Below the pieces are notes generated by a model. It was not told where the DNA came from and searched no databases. It saw nothing but the letters and a program-made list of their open reading frames with translations. The translations under genes and the position numbers were made by a program. Positions 1 through 8,773 of a DNA stretch of 37,397 nt are shown here, in pieces (position 1 is the stretch's first letter; the number at the start of each line of letters is the position of its first letter). Where the stretch lies: the NCBI GenBank assembly GCA_047639475.1, contig JBLIOD010000024.1, forward strand, positions 1-37,397, given 5' to 3'. This DNA is from JAAELZ01 sp047639475. GTDB lineage: Bacteria; Pseudomonadota; Gammaproteobacteria; Arenicellales; Poriferihabitantaceae.

Positions 1-1
1 G

Positions 2-799
2 TATGCTAAGGGGGCTAGTGCAACGCTCACTATTGATAGCCTCACCCTTTTTAAGGGCTCTGCCGCTTACGGCGGAGCGGTTTATGCTTCCTATTCTCCC
101 AGCCTAAGTATCAACAACAGCACACTGACCAGTAATTCAGCCGGTTTTGGAGCGGCAGTGTATGTTTACGAATCGCCCAATTTAAGCATCAACAACAGCA
201 CACTGTCTGGTAATTTTGCTCAAGATAATGGTGGAGCAGTGCATGCTTATTACTATGAAGCTAATTTAAGCGTCAGCATCAGCAACAGTACGCTCTCTGG
301 AAACTCAACTAATAATCAGGGTGGGGCAGTATCCACTGAGGGTTTCAGCAACCTAAGCATCATTAATAGCCTACTAACCGGTAACAGCGCTACAACTAAT
401 AATGGGTCCGAAATATACCTCGACAGCTATAGCACCATCATTATAGACACCCACAATATCTTCGGCAACAGCAGCCAAACCTTTGCAAAGGCTCTTTATA
501 ACTTCATCCCTACTGCCACATCAATTGTAGCTACCAGCACCGATGCTGACGCCAATGCCAACCCTGACGCCAAAGCGTTGAACGCCATTCTTGGCCCACT
601 CGCCGACAATGGCGGGCCGACCTTAACGCATGGCTTAGTAGCCAATAGCCCCGCTCTTGATGCGGGCAACCAAATACTTTGCACCGACAACGACATTACT
701 CACGACCAACGCGGTGAACCGCGCGACGATGGCCTATGCGACATCGGCGCTTTTGAAGGTCTCGGTATTGCTTTTGAAGATCCCGGTATTGCCTCTTGA
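2..799 (+). CDS. Right-handed beta-helix repeat surface protein, choice-of-anchor Q type (5' truncated)
   Basis: The frame is open from the first bases of the window, so the N-terminus lies outside; about 265 residues are present. The visible part is built from repeated short units of the pattern LSI(N/S)NSTLSGN followed by a GGAV turn, typical of right-handed beta-helix proteins related to polymorphic outer-membrane proteins and exported adhesins. The C-terminal part carries NSPALDAGN, then C..D...DQRG.PR.DG.CDIGAFE, the signature of the choice-of-anchor Q domain found at the end of many such secreted proteins. The last 13 residues (GLGIAFEDPGIAS) come from a roughly 21-bp tandem duplication. 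Likely secreted or outer-surface; ligand unknown. No partner gene is visible upstream. Confidence 0.8.
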   Translation, partial: YAKGASATLTIDSLTLFKGSAAYGGAVYASYSPSLSINNSTLTSNSAGFGAAVYVYESPNLSINNSTLSGNFAQDNGGAVHAYYYEANLSVSISNSTLSGNSTNNQGGAVSTEGFSNLSIINSLLTGNSATTNNGSEIYLDSYSTIIIDTHNIFGNSSQTFAKALYNFIPTATSIVATSTDADANANPDAKALNAILGPLADNGGPTLTHGLVANSPALDAGNQILCTDNDITHDQRGEPRDDGLCDIGAFEGLGIAFEDPGIAS

Positions 800-840
800 A
801 GAGTCCTGCTTTGTCGTCAAAGCCAGTAATGGCAATACCG
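784..840 (+). terminator. Nested inverted repeat at the 3' end of the beta-helix gene, possible terminator
   Basis: CGGTATTGCC at 784-793 is perfectly complementary to GGCAATACCG at 831-840. Inside the loop lies a second perfect stem, GCTTTG-TCGT-CAAAGC (808-823). The left outer arm overlaps the last codons of the gene, and the right arm is followed by TGGTGTTTTGTTT, a broken T-run. This fits a terminator for the + strand gene, although the 37-nt spacer between the outer arms is long. The rest of the gap up to 1063 holds no gene I can support; TATAAT at 1049-1054 is too close to the next start codon to be a convincing -10 box. Confidence 0.4.
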
Positions 841-1063
841 TGGTGTTTTGTTTATAGAATTTTTACATGGTCAATTGACTGTTCTGCGTTAGTTTGATCG
901 TAAAAAGCCGTATGCTAATGTCGGGTTAAAAACACCACATATAATGGACGCCACTCGGCCATGCTTAATTATTGAATAACCTATTTTGCACCTGCTGCTA
1001 GCGCTTGGCCATTTGAGGTCGCCCGCTAAACTCTGCAGCAACTTTATCTATAATAGAGATTAA

Positions 1064-3337
1064 ATGGCCGAAACACTTCAAAGCAAATCTACCCAATCTT
1101 TTGTTGAACTACTAAAACAGGCACGCGTTTCATTAGCCGTTTCAACATACCAAGCGGGTAAGCTAATTTTAATGCGCGAAGATAATAACGGCTTGAACAC
1201 CCATTTTGTGGCATTAGAAAAACCCATGGGTATGGCTTTAAATGGCCCCCGTTTGAGTTTGGGTAGCGGGCCTTGGGTAATTGACTATTACAATATGCCT
1301 GCCGTAGCGCCCAAGATAAAACCACTAGACCGCCATGATGCTTGCTACCTTGCGCGTTCTATTCACATTACGGGTGACATCGACATCCACGAAATGGGCT
1401 ATGACAAACAAGGTGAATTGTGGGTGGTGAACACCAAGATGTCTTGTTTGTGCACCTTATCGCGTGAGCACAGCGTGGTGCCGCGATGGAAACCGCCGTT
1501 TATTACGGGGTACGACCTAAGCGACCGCTGTCATTTAAACGGCCTGACCATGAAAGACGGCGAGGCCACTTGGGTAACCGCGTTGGGCACCACGGACCAC
1601 GCTGGCGGCTGGCGCGAAAACAAAGCCTTTGGCGGCATACTGATGGAGGTTAAAACAGGGCGAATGGTGTGCGAAGGTTTATCAATGCCGCACTCACCGC
1701 GCTGGCATAACGACAAGCTATGGGTATTGGAATCTGGCGCGGGCAGCTTGTTAGAAATTGACCCACAAAGCGGCGAGAAAACTTTGATTGCCGAAATGCC
1801 GGGGTTTTGCCGCGGTTTAGATTTTATTGGTGACTATGCCCTTGTCGGCCTTTCGCAAGTGCGCGAGACCGCGGTATTTGCCGGCCTGCCTTTAACCCAG
1901 CGCGTAGCAGAGCGTGAATGCGGCGTTTATATTATTGACACCGTACGCAAGCAAATAGCTGGCTTTGTGGTATTTACGGGCGGCGTGCAAGAAATATTTG
2001 CGGTGCAAGTTATTCCCGCCACCTTTCCCGCTGTGCTGGATGTAACCGACCCCATGGTGCGGCAATCTTATTCTTTGCCCGATGAAGCATTAAGCGCGGT
2101 GGCGCAGCCCAGCGATGCGCAATTAAAAATGGAGCGCGCTATGGCGTTGTTTAATTCTAACGAAAAACAACAAGCCGCGGACATTTGGCTAGACATCACT
2201 GACAGCGACCCCGACAACCTGATGGCGCATTACAACCGCGGCGTGGCACTTTCAGATATAGAACAATGGGATGAAGCCCTAGTAGCGCTTAATGCAGTCG
2301 TTAGCCTACAAAGTGACCATGCTGAAGCACACAACAGTTTGGGCCATGCATGGGCGGGTAAGCTAGATGACGACAAAGCGCTTTATCATTACGACCAAGC
2401 GATCGCCGCCGACCAAAAATATGCTACCGCGCATTTTAACCGCGGCATGATGCTGCTTAAGCAGCAAGATTACGCCCAAGGTTGGGCGGGCTATGAGTGG
2501 CGCTGGGAGATGCCAAGCTTTACCCCTTTTAACTGCCCACAATCTAAATGGGCGGGCGAAGATATAACCGATAAAGTATTGCTGGTGCATACCGAACAAG
2601 GTAATGGCGATGCCATGCAATTTGCGCGCTTTTTGCCCATGGCAGCCGCGCGTTGCAAGCGCCTTATTTTGGTTTGCACGGAGCCGCTGCGCACGTTGTT
2701 TAAAAATGTAGAAGGGGTGGATGAAGTGCGCTTAGCGGGGTCGTTCCGTGCTGATTTGTTTGATGTATATTGCCCGATAATGAGTTTGTCTGGCGCATTA
2801 AATATTGATGCCGAAAGCCTGCAAGTGCCCACACCTTATTTAAGTATTCCTGATGATTGCAGCGTGCCGCGACTTGATAGCGACAAAAATCTGAAAGTAG
2901 GCTTAGTATGGGCCGGTAGCCCCACCCAAGCGAATAACCACCATCGCTCTTGTCCGATTGAAAATATGCTGGCATTGAGTGATTGCCCAGACGTTACGTT
3001 TTATAGCTTGCAAATGCCGATTAGCCAACCACACCGAGATTTATTGCGCGAAAACAACATTACCGACCTAGAACCAGAATTAGTAAGCTATAGCCATACT
3101 GGTAAATTGATACAACAAATGGACTTAGTGATTAGTGTTTGCACTTCAGTAGTGCACTTGTCTGGGGCACTGAATGTACCTACTTGGGTGTTGCTGTCAC
3201 CCGTTGCGGATTGGCGCTGGTTAAAAGAGCGCGAAGACAGCCCATGGTACCCGAGCGTAAAGGTCTATCGTCAAGCCGAGTCTAATGATTGGACAGAGCT
3301 GCTAAACCGCGTGCGTAAAGATTTGATTGCCCTGTAA
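1064..3337 (+). CDS. TIGR03032-like domain / TPR / glycosyltransferase-9-like fusion protein
   Basis: A 757-residue protein with three parts. Residues about 10-335 resemble the TIGR03032 (DUF4915) family, a beta-propeller-like domain of unknown function (SLAVSTYQAGKLILMR near the start; CHLNGLTM and MPHSPRWHNDKLWVLESG later). Residues about 345-465 contain TPR-type helices (AHYNRGVALSDIEQWDEAL, AHNSLGHAWAGKLDDDKAL, AHFNRGMMLLKQQDYAQGW). Residues about 480-757 resemble the TPR-associated heptosyltransferase/GT9-like domain (LLVHTEQGNGDAMQFARFLP, VGLVWAGSP, ISVCTSVVHLSGAL, PTWVLLSPVADWRWL). No signal peptide or membrane segment is seen, so it is probably cytoplasmic. Such fusions are often annotated TIGR03032 family protein. 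A role in surface glycan or protein glycosylation is inference; the adjacent upstream surface protein could be a substrate, but nothing proves it. Confidence 0.75.
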   Translation: MAETLQSKSTQSFVELLKQARVSLAVSTYQAGKLILMREDNNGLNTHFVALEKPMGMALNGPRLSLGSGPWVIDYYNMPAVAPKIKPLDRHDACYLARSIHITGDIDIHEMGYDKQGELWVVNTKMSCLCTLSREHSVVPRWKPPFITGYDLSDRCHLNGLTMKDGEATWVTALGTTDHAGGWRENKAFGGILMEVKTGRMVCEGLSMPHSPRWHNDKLWVLESGAGSLLEIDPQSGEKTLIAEMPGFCRGLDFIGDYALVGLSQVRETAVFAGLPLTQRVAERECGVYIIDTVRKQIAGFVVFTGGVQEIFAVQVIPATFPAVLDVTDPMVRQSYSLPDEALSAVAQPSDAQLKMERAMALFNSNEKQQAADIWLDITDSDPDNLMAHYNRGVALSDIEQWDEALVALNAVVSLQSDHAEAHNSLGHAWAGKLDDDKALYHYDQAIAADQKYATAHFNRGMMLLKQQDYAQGWAGYEWRWEMPSFTPFNCPQSKWAGEDITDKVLLVHTEQGNGDAMQFARFLPMAAARCKRLILVCTEPLRTLFKNVEGVDEVRLAGSFRADLFDVYCPIMSLSGALNIDAESLQVPTPYLSIPDDCSVPRLDSDKNLKVGLVWAGSPTQANNHHRSCPIENMLALSDCPDVTFYSLQMPISQPHRDLLRENNITDLEPELVSYSHTGKLIQQMDLVISVCTSVVHLSGALNVPTWVLLSPVADWRWLKEREDSPWYPSVKVYRQAESNDWTELLNRVRKDLIAL

Positions 3338-3410
3338 GAAACTTCGCGTAGACTTTGACTTAGACCTAACGACTGTGTAGTGTCCGAGGTTTTAAAGTCG
3401 TCACCTAATC

Positions 3411-4718
3411 TTGGATAAATTAATACTTAACGGCCCCTGTACTATCAGTGGCTCAGTGAAAATATCAGGCGCTAAAAACGCCGCGCTCCCGCTCATATTT
3501 TCCTCATTGCTTACCAACGATGAGCTCAAATTAAGCAATATTCCGCACTTACAAGATGTCACCACCGCCATGGCGTTGTTAGGACAATTGGGCGTTGGTC
3601 TGCAAGTGGATGAGCGCCTGTCTATCACTATCGAAGCGAAAGACATCAGTGAGCCCCGCGCGCCTTATGATCTTGTCAAAACCATGCGCGCCTCAATACT
3701 GGTGTTAGGGCCATTATTAGCTCGCTTAGGCGAAGCTGAAGTATCGCTACCAGGAGGTTGCGCCATCGGGTCTCGGCCAGTTAATCTGCATATAAGGGGC
3801 CTAGAGCAAATGGGCGCTGAAGTCATCATTGAAGAGGGTTACATTAAAGCCCGCGCCAAAGCGGCTGATAAACGTTTGGTTGGCGCACGGGTCTTTATGG
3901 ACCTGGTATCGGTAACGGGCACTGAAAACCTGATGATGGCGGCTACCTTGGCTAATGGAACTAGCGTCATTGAGAATGCTGCTCGTGAGCCAGAGGTCAT
4001 TGATTTAGCTAATTGCTTGATTGCCATGGGCGCAAAGATAGCCGGCGCAGGCACCTCTGAAATCACTATTGAAGGCGTTGAGAAACTGCATGGCGCGGAA
4101 CACAATGTCATTGCTGACCGTATTGAAGCGGGTACATTTTTGGTTGCCGCAGCGGCTACTCGAAGCAAAATTCGGGTAAAGCACATGGTACCTGAGCACC
4201 TTGACGCGGTATTACAAAAACTAGAAGAAGCTGGTGCTAATCTTACCATTGGTCCCGATTGGGTAGAGCTAGATATGCGTGGCCAAAAACCTACAGCGGT
4301 ATCCATTAATACCACGCCTTACCCCGGCTTTCCAACCGATATGCAAGCGCAATTCATGTTGTTAAATAGCGTTGCTGAAGGTTCAGCGGCTGTCACAGAA
4401 AATATTTTTGAAAACCGCTTTATGCACGTGCATGAGTTGCAGCGCATGGGTGCCAATATTGAACTGCGAGGAAACACAGCATTGGTGCATGGCGTTGAGC
4501 AACTTACCGGCGCACCAGTAATGGCAACCGACCTACGCGCGTCAGCCAGTTTGGTCATCGCAGGCTTAATCGCCTCTGGGCAAACCGTTATAGACCGCAT
4601 TTATCATATCGATCGCGGTTATGACAACATAGAAGAAAAGCTATCTCAATTAGGCGGCTCTATACGCCGTATATCGGCGAAACAGTACAAACAAATGCAG
4701 GTAGACGCCGAGTCATAG
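3411..4718 (+). CDS. murA: UDP-N-acetylglucosamine 1-carboxyvinyltransferase
   Basis: MurA transfers enolpyruvate from PEP to UDP-GlcNAc, the first committed step of peptidoglycan synthesis, in the cytoplasm. The 435-residue protein has the K22-N23 pair in SGAKNAALP and the PEP-binding, fosfomycin-target cysteine C117 in LPGGCAIGSRPVN; both motifs sit close to their positions in the 419-residue E. coli enzyme. This alignment supports the TTG start at 3411 (MDKLILNGP), although no clear Shine-Dalgarno sequence precedes it. The C-terminus is slightly longer than in E. coli. hisD follows after only 3 bases, so the two are almost certainly cotranscribed. In many gammaproteobacteria hisG lies between murA and hisD; it is absent here. 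Confidence 0.97.
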   Translation: MDKLILNGPCTISGSVKISGAKNAALPLIFSSLLTNDELKLSNIPHLQDVTTAMALLGQLGVGLQVDERLSITIEAKDISEPRAPYDLVKTMRASILVLGPLLARLGEAEVSLPGGCAIGSRPVNLHIRGLEQMGAEVIIEEGYIKARAKAADKRLVGARVFMDLVSVTGTENLMMAATLANGTSVIENAAREPEVIDLANCLIAMGAKIAGAGTSEITIEGVEKLHGAEHNVIADRIEAGTFLVAAAATRSKIRVKHMVPEHLDAVLQKLEEAGANLTIGPDWVELDMRGQKPTAVSINTTPYPGFPTDMQAQFMLLNSVAEGSAAVTENIFENRFMHVHELQRMGANIELRGNTALVHGVEQLTGAPVMATDLRASASLVIAGLIASGQTVIDRIYHIDRGYDNIEEKLSQLGGSIRRISAKQYKQMQVDAES

Positions 4719-4721
4719 GCT

Positions 4722-6026
4722 ATGATGAAACGCCTTAACGTTAACACCCCTGATTTCGACGCTGAGCTGACATCTCTGTTAGACCGAGATACACCGCTCG
4801 ATCGCGAGATTGAATCCACCGTAAAAGGGATCATCTCGGACATTAGAGCAACAGGCGACGTTGCGTTGATCGAACTAAGCAATCGCTTTGACAAACTAAA
4901 TGCCCAATCGGCGGCGGAATTAGAAATTCACGCAGCGCAGATTGACGAAGCCTATAACACACTAGAACCCACGCTGCGAATTGCCTTAACCGATGCCGCA
5001 GAGCGCATTCGTTACTACCATGAGCAAGAGGTGAACGAGTCTTGGACCATAACTGAAGACAATGGCACCCGTTTAGGACAAATAATTAGACCACTGGATA
5101 GCGTCGGTGTTTACGTCCCTGGCGGCAAAGCAGCGTATCCGTCGTCTGTATTAATGACTGTCATCCCGGCCAAAGTAGCCGGTGTTAGTAATATCGTCAT
5201 GGTGGTACCGACGCCCAATGGCGAAGTCAATCAAGCGGTACTGGCCGCTGCCAAAATTGCCGGTGTCGATCGCATTTTTTGCATCGGCGGCGCACAAGCG
5301 ATCGCCGCGTTGGCTTACGGCACGGAGTCAGTGCCTGCGATTGATAAGATTGTTGGTCCCGGTAATGCCTACGTTGCCACCGCAAAGAAATTAGTGTTTG
5401 GAAAAGTCGGCATTGACATGATTGCTGGTCCCTCGGAAGTGGCGGTTATAGCCGACGAGAACGCGAACGCTGACTGGATTGCCATGGATTTATTTGCCCA
5501 AGCAGAGCATGATGAGTTAGCACAATCTATACTCATTACTCACAGCGATGAGCTTGCTCAAAAAGTAGAAAAGGCAATCGAACAGGCCTTACCTACGCTG
5601 GAGCGTAAAGATATTATAACCGCCTCCTTAAACAACTATGGTGCCATTATTGTTACCACGTCGCTTGAGCAATCAGCTGAAGTGTCAAATAAAATTGCCC
5701 CTGAACACCTTGAACTCATGGTGGATGAGCCTGACGACCTGATTCCTCTCATCCGCCACGCAGGCGCTATCTTCGCCGGCGCTTTCAGTGCCGAATCTTT
5801 AGGAGATTACTGCGCCGGCCCAAACCACGTGCTGCCCACATCTGGCACCGCTCGTTTTAGTTCTCCCTTGGGCGTTTACGATTATCAAAAGCGCTCCAGT
5901 TTGATTCAAGCATCGCCTAAAGGCGCCGACAAAATAGCGCGCATCGCATCCACATTGGCACGCTGCGAAGGCTTGACCGCCCACGCTCGCTCGGCAGAGT
6001 ATCGAATTGCCGCCAAGCAAAGCTAA
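4722..6026 (+). CDS. hisD: Histidinol dehydrogenase
   Basis: HisD oxidises L-histidinol to L-histidine in two NAD-dependent steps, ending histidine synthesis. The 434-residue length equals that of the E. coli enzyme. Family motifs are present: VPGGKAAYPSSVLMT, KIVGPGNAYVATAKK, DMIAGPSEVAV and CAGPNHVLPT. The expected zinc ligands are Q260, H263, D362 and H421, and the catalytic pair is E328-H329 in APEHLEL. The ATG at 4722 is followed immediately by a second ATG at 4725; either could be used. It lies 3 bases after murA, and the ribosome site must be inside the murA end, so translation is probably coupled. Neither hisG nor hisC flanks it, unlike the usual murA-hisG-hisD-hisC order. Confidence 0.97.
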   Translation: MMKRLNVNTPDFDAELTSLLDRDTPLDREIESTVKGIISDIRATGDVALIELSNRFDKLNAQSAAELEIHAAQIDEAYNTLEPTLRIALTDAAERIRYYHEQEVNESWTITEDNGTRLGQIIRPLDSVGVYVPGGKAAYPSSVLMTVIPAKVAGVSNIVMVVPTPNGEVNQAVLAAAKIAGVDRIFCIGGAQAIAALAYGTESVPAIDKIVGPGNAYVATAKKLVFGKVGIDMIAGPSEVAVIADENANADWIAMDLFAQAEHDELAQSILITHSDELAQKVEKAIEQALPTLERKDIITASLNNYGAIIVTTSLEQSAEVSNKIAPEHLELMVDEPDDLIPLIRHAGAIFAGAFSAESLGDYCAGPNHVLPTSGTARFSSPLGVYDYQKRSSLIQASPKGADKIARIASTLARCEGLTAHARSAEYRIAAKQS

Positions 6027-6117
6027 GCGCGCCAAATACGTTGGGAAAGCTTGGCTAAAGTGCCGTTAATTTGCGTCCCATACAAACGCATTTAATTATT
6101 CACTGTCAAAATCAGCA

Positions 6118-6663
6118 ATGCGCAAAAAACCCACTATCAATAGTATTAAAGCGGTGACTCAAAGCCGTATTTTTAATGTTGAAGAAGTTAGTCTCAGTTT
6201 TGATAACGGTGAGCAGCGTCTTCATGAGCGATTGAACCCTAACAACAATGGGGTCGTTGTTGTGATGCCCATTGATCAACAATATTTGTATATGGTTTAC
6301 GAATACGCTGTGGGTTTTGATCGCTATGAACTAGGCTTAGTTAAAGGCATGATCGACCAAGGAGAGTCCGCTCTGGATGCAGCCAATAGAGAGCTGCAGG
6401 AAGAGATAGGCTACGCGGCTAAGGACATTTATTTTATAAGAGATATCACCACTCGACCGCATTACAGCACCGCCAAGAGCAGCTTGTTTATAGCCAAAGG
6501 CTTATACCCCAAACAATTGCAGGGCGATGAGCCAGAAGCACTTGAGCTAGTTAAATGGCCACTGGATAAGCTTAACGAACTCTATCAACACCCCGCAGTG
6601 ACCGAAGCCCGAACATTATGTTCTCTCATCTATCTACAACAATATATCAAAGGTATTAACTGA
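6118..6663 (+). CDS. nudE: ADP compounds hydrolase NudE (Nudix family)
   Basis: A 181-residue Nudix hydrolase. The complete Nudix box occupies residues 77-99 (G-x5-E-x7-REL-x-EE-x-G), with metal-binding glutamates E92, E95 and E96. The N-terminal region (AVTQSRIFNVEEVSLSFDNG) and the ELGLVKGMIDQGES context match NudE, which hydrolyses ADP-ribose, NADH and Ap3A in E. coli (186 residues). Cytoplasmic. cysQ starts 2 bases after its stop, a pairing common in Pseudomonas-like genomes. Both enzymes clean up nucleotide by-products. Confidence 0.9.
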   Translation: MRKKPTINSIKAVTQSRIFNVEEVSLSFDNGEQRLHERLNPNNNGVVVVMPIDQQYLYMVYEYAVGFDRYELGLVKGMIDQGESALDAANRELQEEIGYAAKDIYFIRDITTRPHYSTAKSSLFIAKGLYPKQLQGDEPEALELVKWPLDKLNELYQHPAVTEARTLCSLIYLQQYIKGIN

Positions 6664-6665
6664 CA

Positions 6666-7499
6666 ATGCATCCGACATTAAACAAAGTTCAAACACTACC
6701 TGAAATCATTAATATCGCCCGTGCAGCCGGCAAGGCCATATTAGAAGTTTATGAGTCTATGCCCGAATCTGGGCTCGATTTCAAAACAAAGGGCGATGGT
6801 TCCCCTTTAACTATTGCGGACCAAAAAGCACATCTACTGATAGAGGCGGCGCTGCAAAAACTGACCCCTCAGATACCTATTTTGTCGGAAGAGTCTTACC
6901 ATGAAGTGGGTGATAAGCGCCTAAACTGGCCAATTTATTGGTTAGTGGATCCCTTGGATGGCACTAAAGAGTTTATTAAACGTAACGGCGAATTTACCGT
7001 CAATATCGCATTGATTGAAAACCGGAAGCCAGTGTTGGGCGTCGTACATACACCGATTCAAGGTGTGACGCATTTCGGCACGGTAGAAGGCGGCGCTTTT
7101 ATTCAAGCGGGTGATCAAGCTCCCACACCCATTCGCACGGCTCCGTTAAGTCGAGACAACGCCATTATCGTTGCGAGTCGGTCTCATATGAGTGATGAAG
7201 TAAAAGCGTTTCAAGCCAATTTAGCAACCCAAATAAAACAAGTTGAATGCATCAGCATGGGCAGTTCGCTCAAGCTTTGCTTGGTCGCAGAGGGCAAAGC
7301 TGACTATTACCCGCGCTTAGGCTTAACTTCTGAGTGGGATACCGGCGCCGCGCAATGTGTAGTGGAAGCAGCCGGCGGCAAGGTTGTTGCACCAAATGGT
7401 GAGCAGTTGCTTTACAGTAAAAGCGACATTCTTAACCCTTGGTTTTTAGTGATCGGAGATACGTCGGTGGAGATTGATTTTGAAGGGATGATTACCTAA
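6666..7499 (+). CDS. cysQ: 3'(2'),5'-bisphosphate nucleotidase CysQ
   Basis: CysQ removes the 3'-phosphate from PAP and PAPS, by-products of sulfate assimilation and of coenzyme A transfer. The 277-residue protein has the inositol-monophosphatase fold motifs: DGSPLTIADQKAH (from residue 44), the metal-binding EE at 75-76 in LSEES, DPLDGTKEFI at 95-104, and WDTGAAQCVVEAAGG near residue 225. This set is diagnostic for the lithium-sensitive Mg-dependent phosphatase family, and the KEFI extension is typical of CysQ. It is probably attached to the inner face of the membrane in other bacteria, but no membrane segment is visible here. It ends exactly next to the stop of the convergent small gene at 7500. 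Confidence 0.93.
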   Translation: MHPTLNKVQTLPEIINIARAAGKAILEVYESMPESGLDFKTKGDGSPLTIADQKAHLLIEAALQKLTPQIPILSEESYHEVGDKRLNWPIYWLVDPLDGTKEFIKRNGEFTVNIALIENRKPVLGVVHTPIQGVTHFGTVEGGAFIQAGDQAPTPIRTAPLSRDNAIIVASRSHMSDEVKAFQANLATQIKQVECISMGSSLKLCLVAEGKADYYPRLGLTSEWDTGAAQCVVEAAGGKVVAPNGEQLLYSKSDILNPWFLVIGDTSVEIDFEGMIT

Positions 7500-7745
7500 C
7501 TAGTTGCGCGCCTTTCGTGCTTTAGTGCGTAACTTACGCAGCCCTAACATAATTGAAAGATAACCTCGCCGTGCCCATTTAAAATCTGGGGCCAACATAA
7601 GTAAACCCAGCGGTAACATCCAGGCACCCAATATGGGGAGAAACCAGAGTATTCCGCCAACAATTAGTGATAGCCCCAGCACCCAACGTAAGGAAAAATG
7701 CATGGATTTAACTTTCTTTGCTATTGCTAGCAGTTTACTGTTCAT
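7500..7745 (-). CDS. Small PGPGW-like membrane protein
   Basis: About 81 residues from the ATG at 7745; an upstream TTG at 7766 would add seven. Two hydrophobic stretches (LRWVLGLSLIVGGILWFLPI and a second ending LGLLMLAPDF) are separated by a short turn and followed by KWARRGYLSIMLGLRKLRTK. This layout, with the segment LAPDFKWARR just after the second helix, resembles the putative transmembrane PGPGW family (small inner-membrane proteins of unknown function). The hallmark PGPGW turn is not conserved; the turn here reads ILGAW. The basic C-terminus suggests a cytoplasmic tail. It is convergent with cysQ, with adjacent stop codons, and therefore separate from that operon. Confidence 0.6.
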   Translation of the reverse strand: MNSKLLAIAKKVKSMHFSLRWVLGLSLIVGGILWFLPILGAWMLPLGLLMLAPDFKWARRGYLSIMLGLRKLRTKARKARN

Positions 7746-7942
7746 AACAACTATAGGCCTAAACAAATAAGGGGCTGATAAACAAGACCATGTTCACTTT
7801 CATACTATATACCACTGTTGGTATGACAGCACCATGAACCTTAAATACCATCCACGCTTTGTGACTATAACCAGATAGCGAAATCAGTACTTCGAAATAG
7901 CGCTTTGTAGTTTACAATCAAAGCTTGTAACCCGTTTTAAAC

Positions 7943-8773
7943 ATGAATATTCCATTTACCAAAATGCACGGCTTGGGCAATGACTTTATGGTGGTTGATA
8001 ACCGCCAGCAGATCATGCCGTTAGATGCTGGAACCCTCGGTGAGTTAGCTAACCGAAAAACTGGCATCGGTTTTGACCAACTGCTGTTGGTTGAAAATGC
8101 GGACAGCGACAGTGCGGCATTCAAGTATCGTATTTATAATGCCGACGGTGGAGAGGTAAATCAATGCGGCAACGGCGCACGTTGTTTTGCTAGCTTTGTA
8201 ACCGAAAACGAATTGATCGACTCCAATGAGTTTTGGGTTGAAACTAACGCGGGGTGTATATTTCTCACCGTGTTAGAAAATAGCCAAGTACGAGTCAACA
8301 TGGGCATTCCTACATTTAGCCCAGCTACCATTCCATTGGCCCGTGCTGAACGTCAGGCCCGCTATTCTTTAGATTTTCAAAGCCAGACCGTCTCCTTTAT
8401 GGCGGCCGAGATCGGCAATCCACACGCCGTATTTGAATTAGGTCCGGTCAGTAGTGCTCCGGTAGAGGCCTTGGGTAAATTCGTGCAAACCCTCCCCTTG
8501 TTCCCAGAACGCGTCAATGCCGGGTTTATGCAACTATTATCCACTACCGAAATCGACTTACGGGTGTTTGAACGTGGTGTCGGTGAAACCTTGGCCTGTG
8601 GCAGTGGCGCTTGTGCCGCGGTAGCGACCGCCATTTTAGAAAATCGATTAGGCTCGTCAGTTAAGGTCAATTTGCTCGGCGGTAGCTTAACGATAGACTA
8701 TGCTGGAGAAGGTGAACCTATTTTCTTAACGGGACCAACTGCCACAGTATTTTCAGGTGAATTATCCTCATGA
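7943..8773 (+). CDS. dapF: Diaminopimelate epimerase
   Basis: DapF interconverts LL- and meso-diaminopimelate, supplying the peptidoglycan cross-linking residue and the lysine precursor. The 276-residue protein (E. coli 274) begins MNIPFTKMHGLGNDFMVVD, the family N-terminus, and has both catalytic cysteines: C75 in NQCGNGAR and C219 in ETLACGSGACAA. The ATG at 7943 has no strong ribosome site. The stop overlaps the DUF484 start (ATGA), and xerC follows, giving the classic gammaproteobacterial dapF-DUF484-xerC operon. lysA, often just upstream in this class, is not present. The 200-base region before it contains an imperfect inverted repeat (TCATAC...GTATGA) but no clear promoter. Confidence 0.97.
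   Translation: MNIPFTKMHGLGNDFMVVDNRQQIMPLDAGTLGELANRKTGIGFDQLLLVENADSDSAAFKYRIYNADGGEVNQCGNGARCFASFVTENELIDSNEFWVETNAGCIFLTVLENSQVRVNMGIPTFSPATIPLARAERQARYSLDFQSQTVSFMAAEIGNPHAVFELGPVSSAPVEALGKFVQTLPLFPERVNAGFMQLLSTTEIDLRVFERGVGETLACGSGACAAVATAILENRLGSSVKVNLLGGSLTIDYAGEGEPIFLTGPTATVFSGELSS

Noticed and set aside
784..840. Integron attC-like recombination site
   Set aside because: The nested inverted repeat has no GTTRRRY/RYYYAAC core sites; a terminator is simpler.
657..857. Short + strand frame overlapping the end of the beta-helix gene
   Set aside because: Out of frame with the conserved choice-of-anchor motif and without features of its own.
3839..4315. Open frame of about 158 codons antisense to murA
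   Set aside because: Shadow of a highly conserved enzyme gene with no independent coding evidence.
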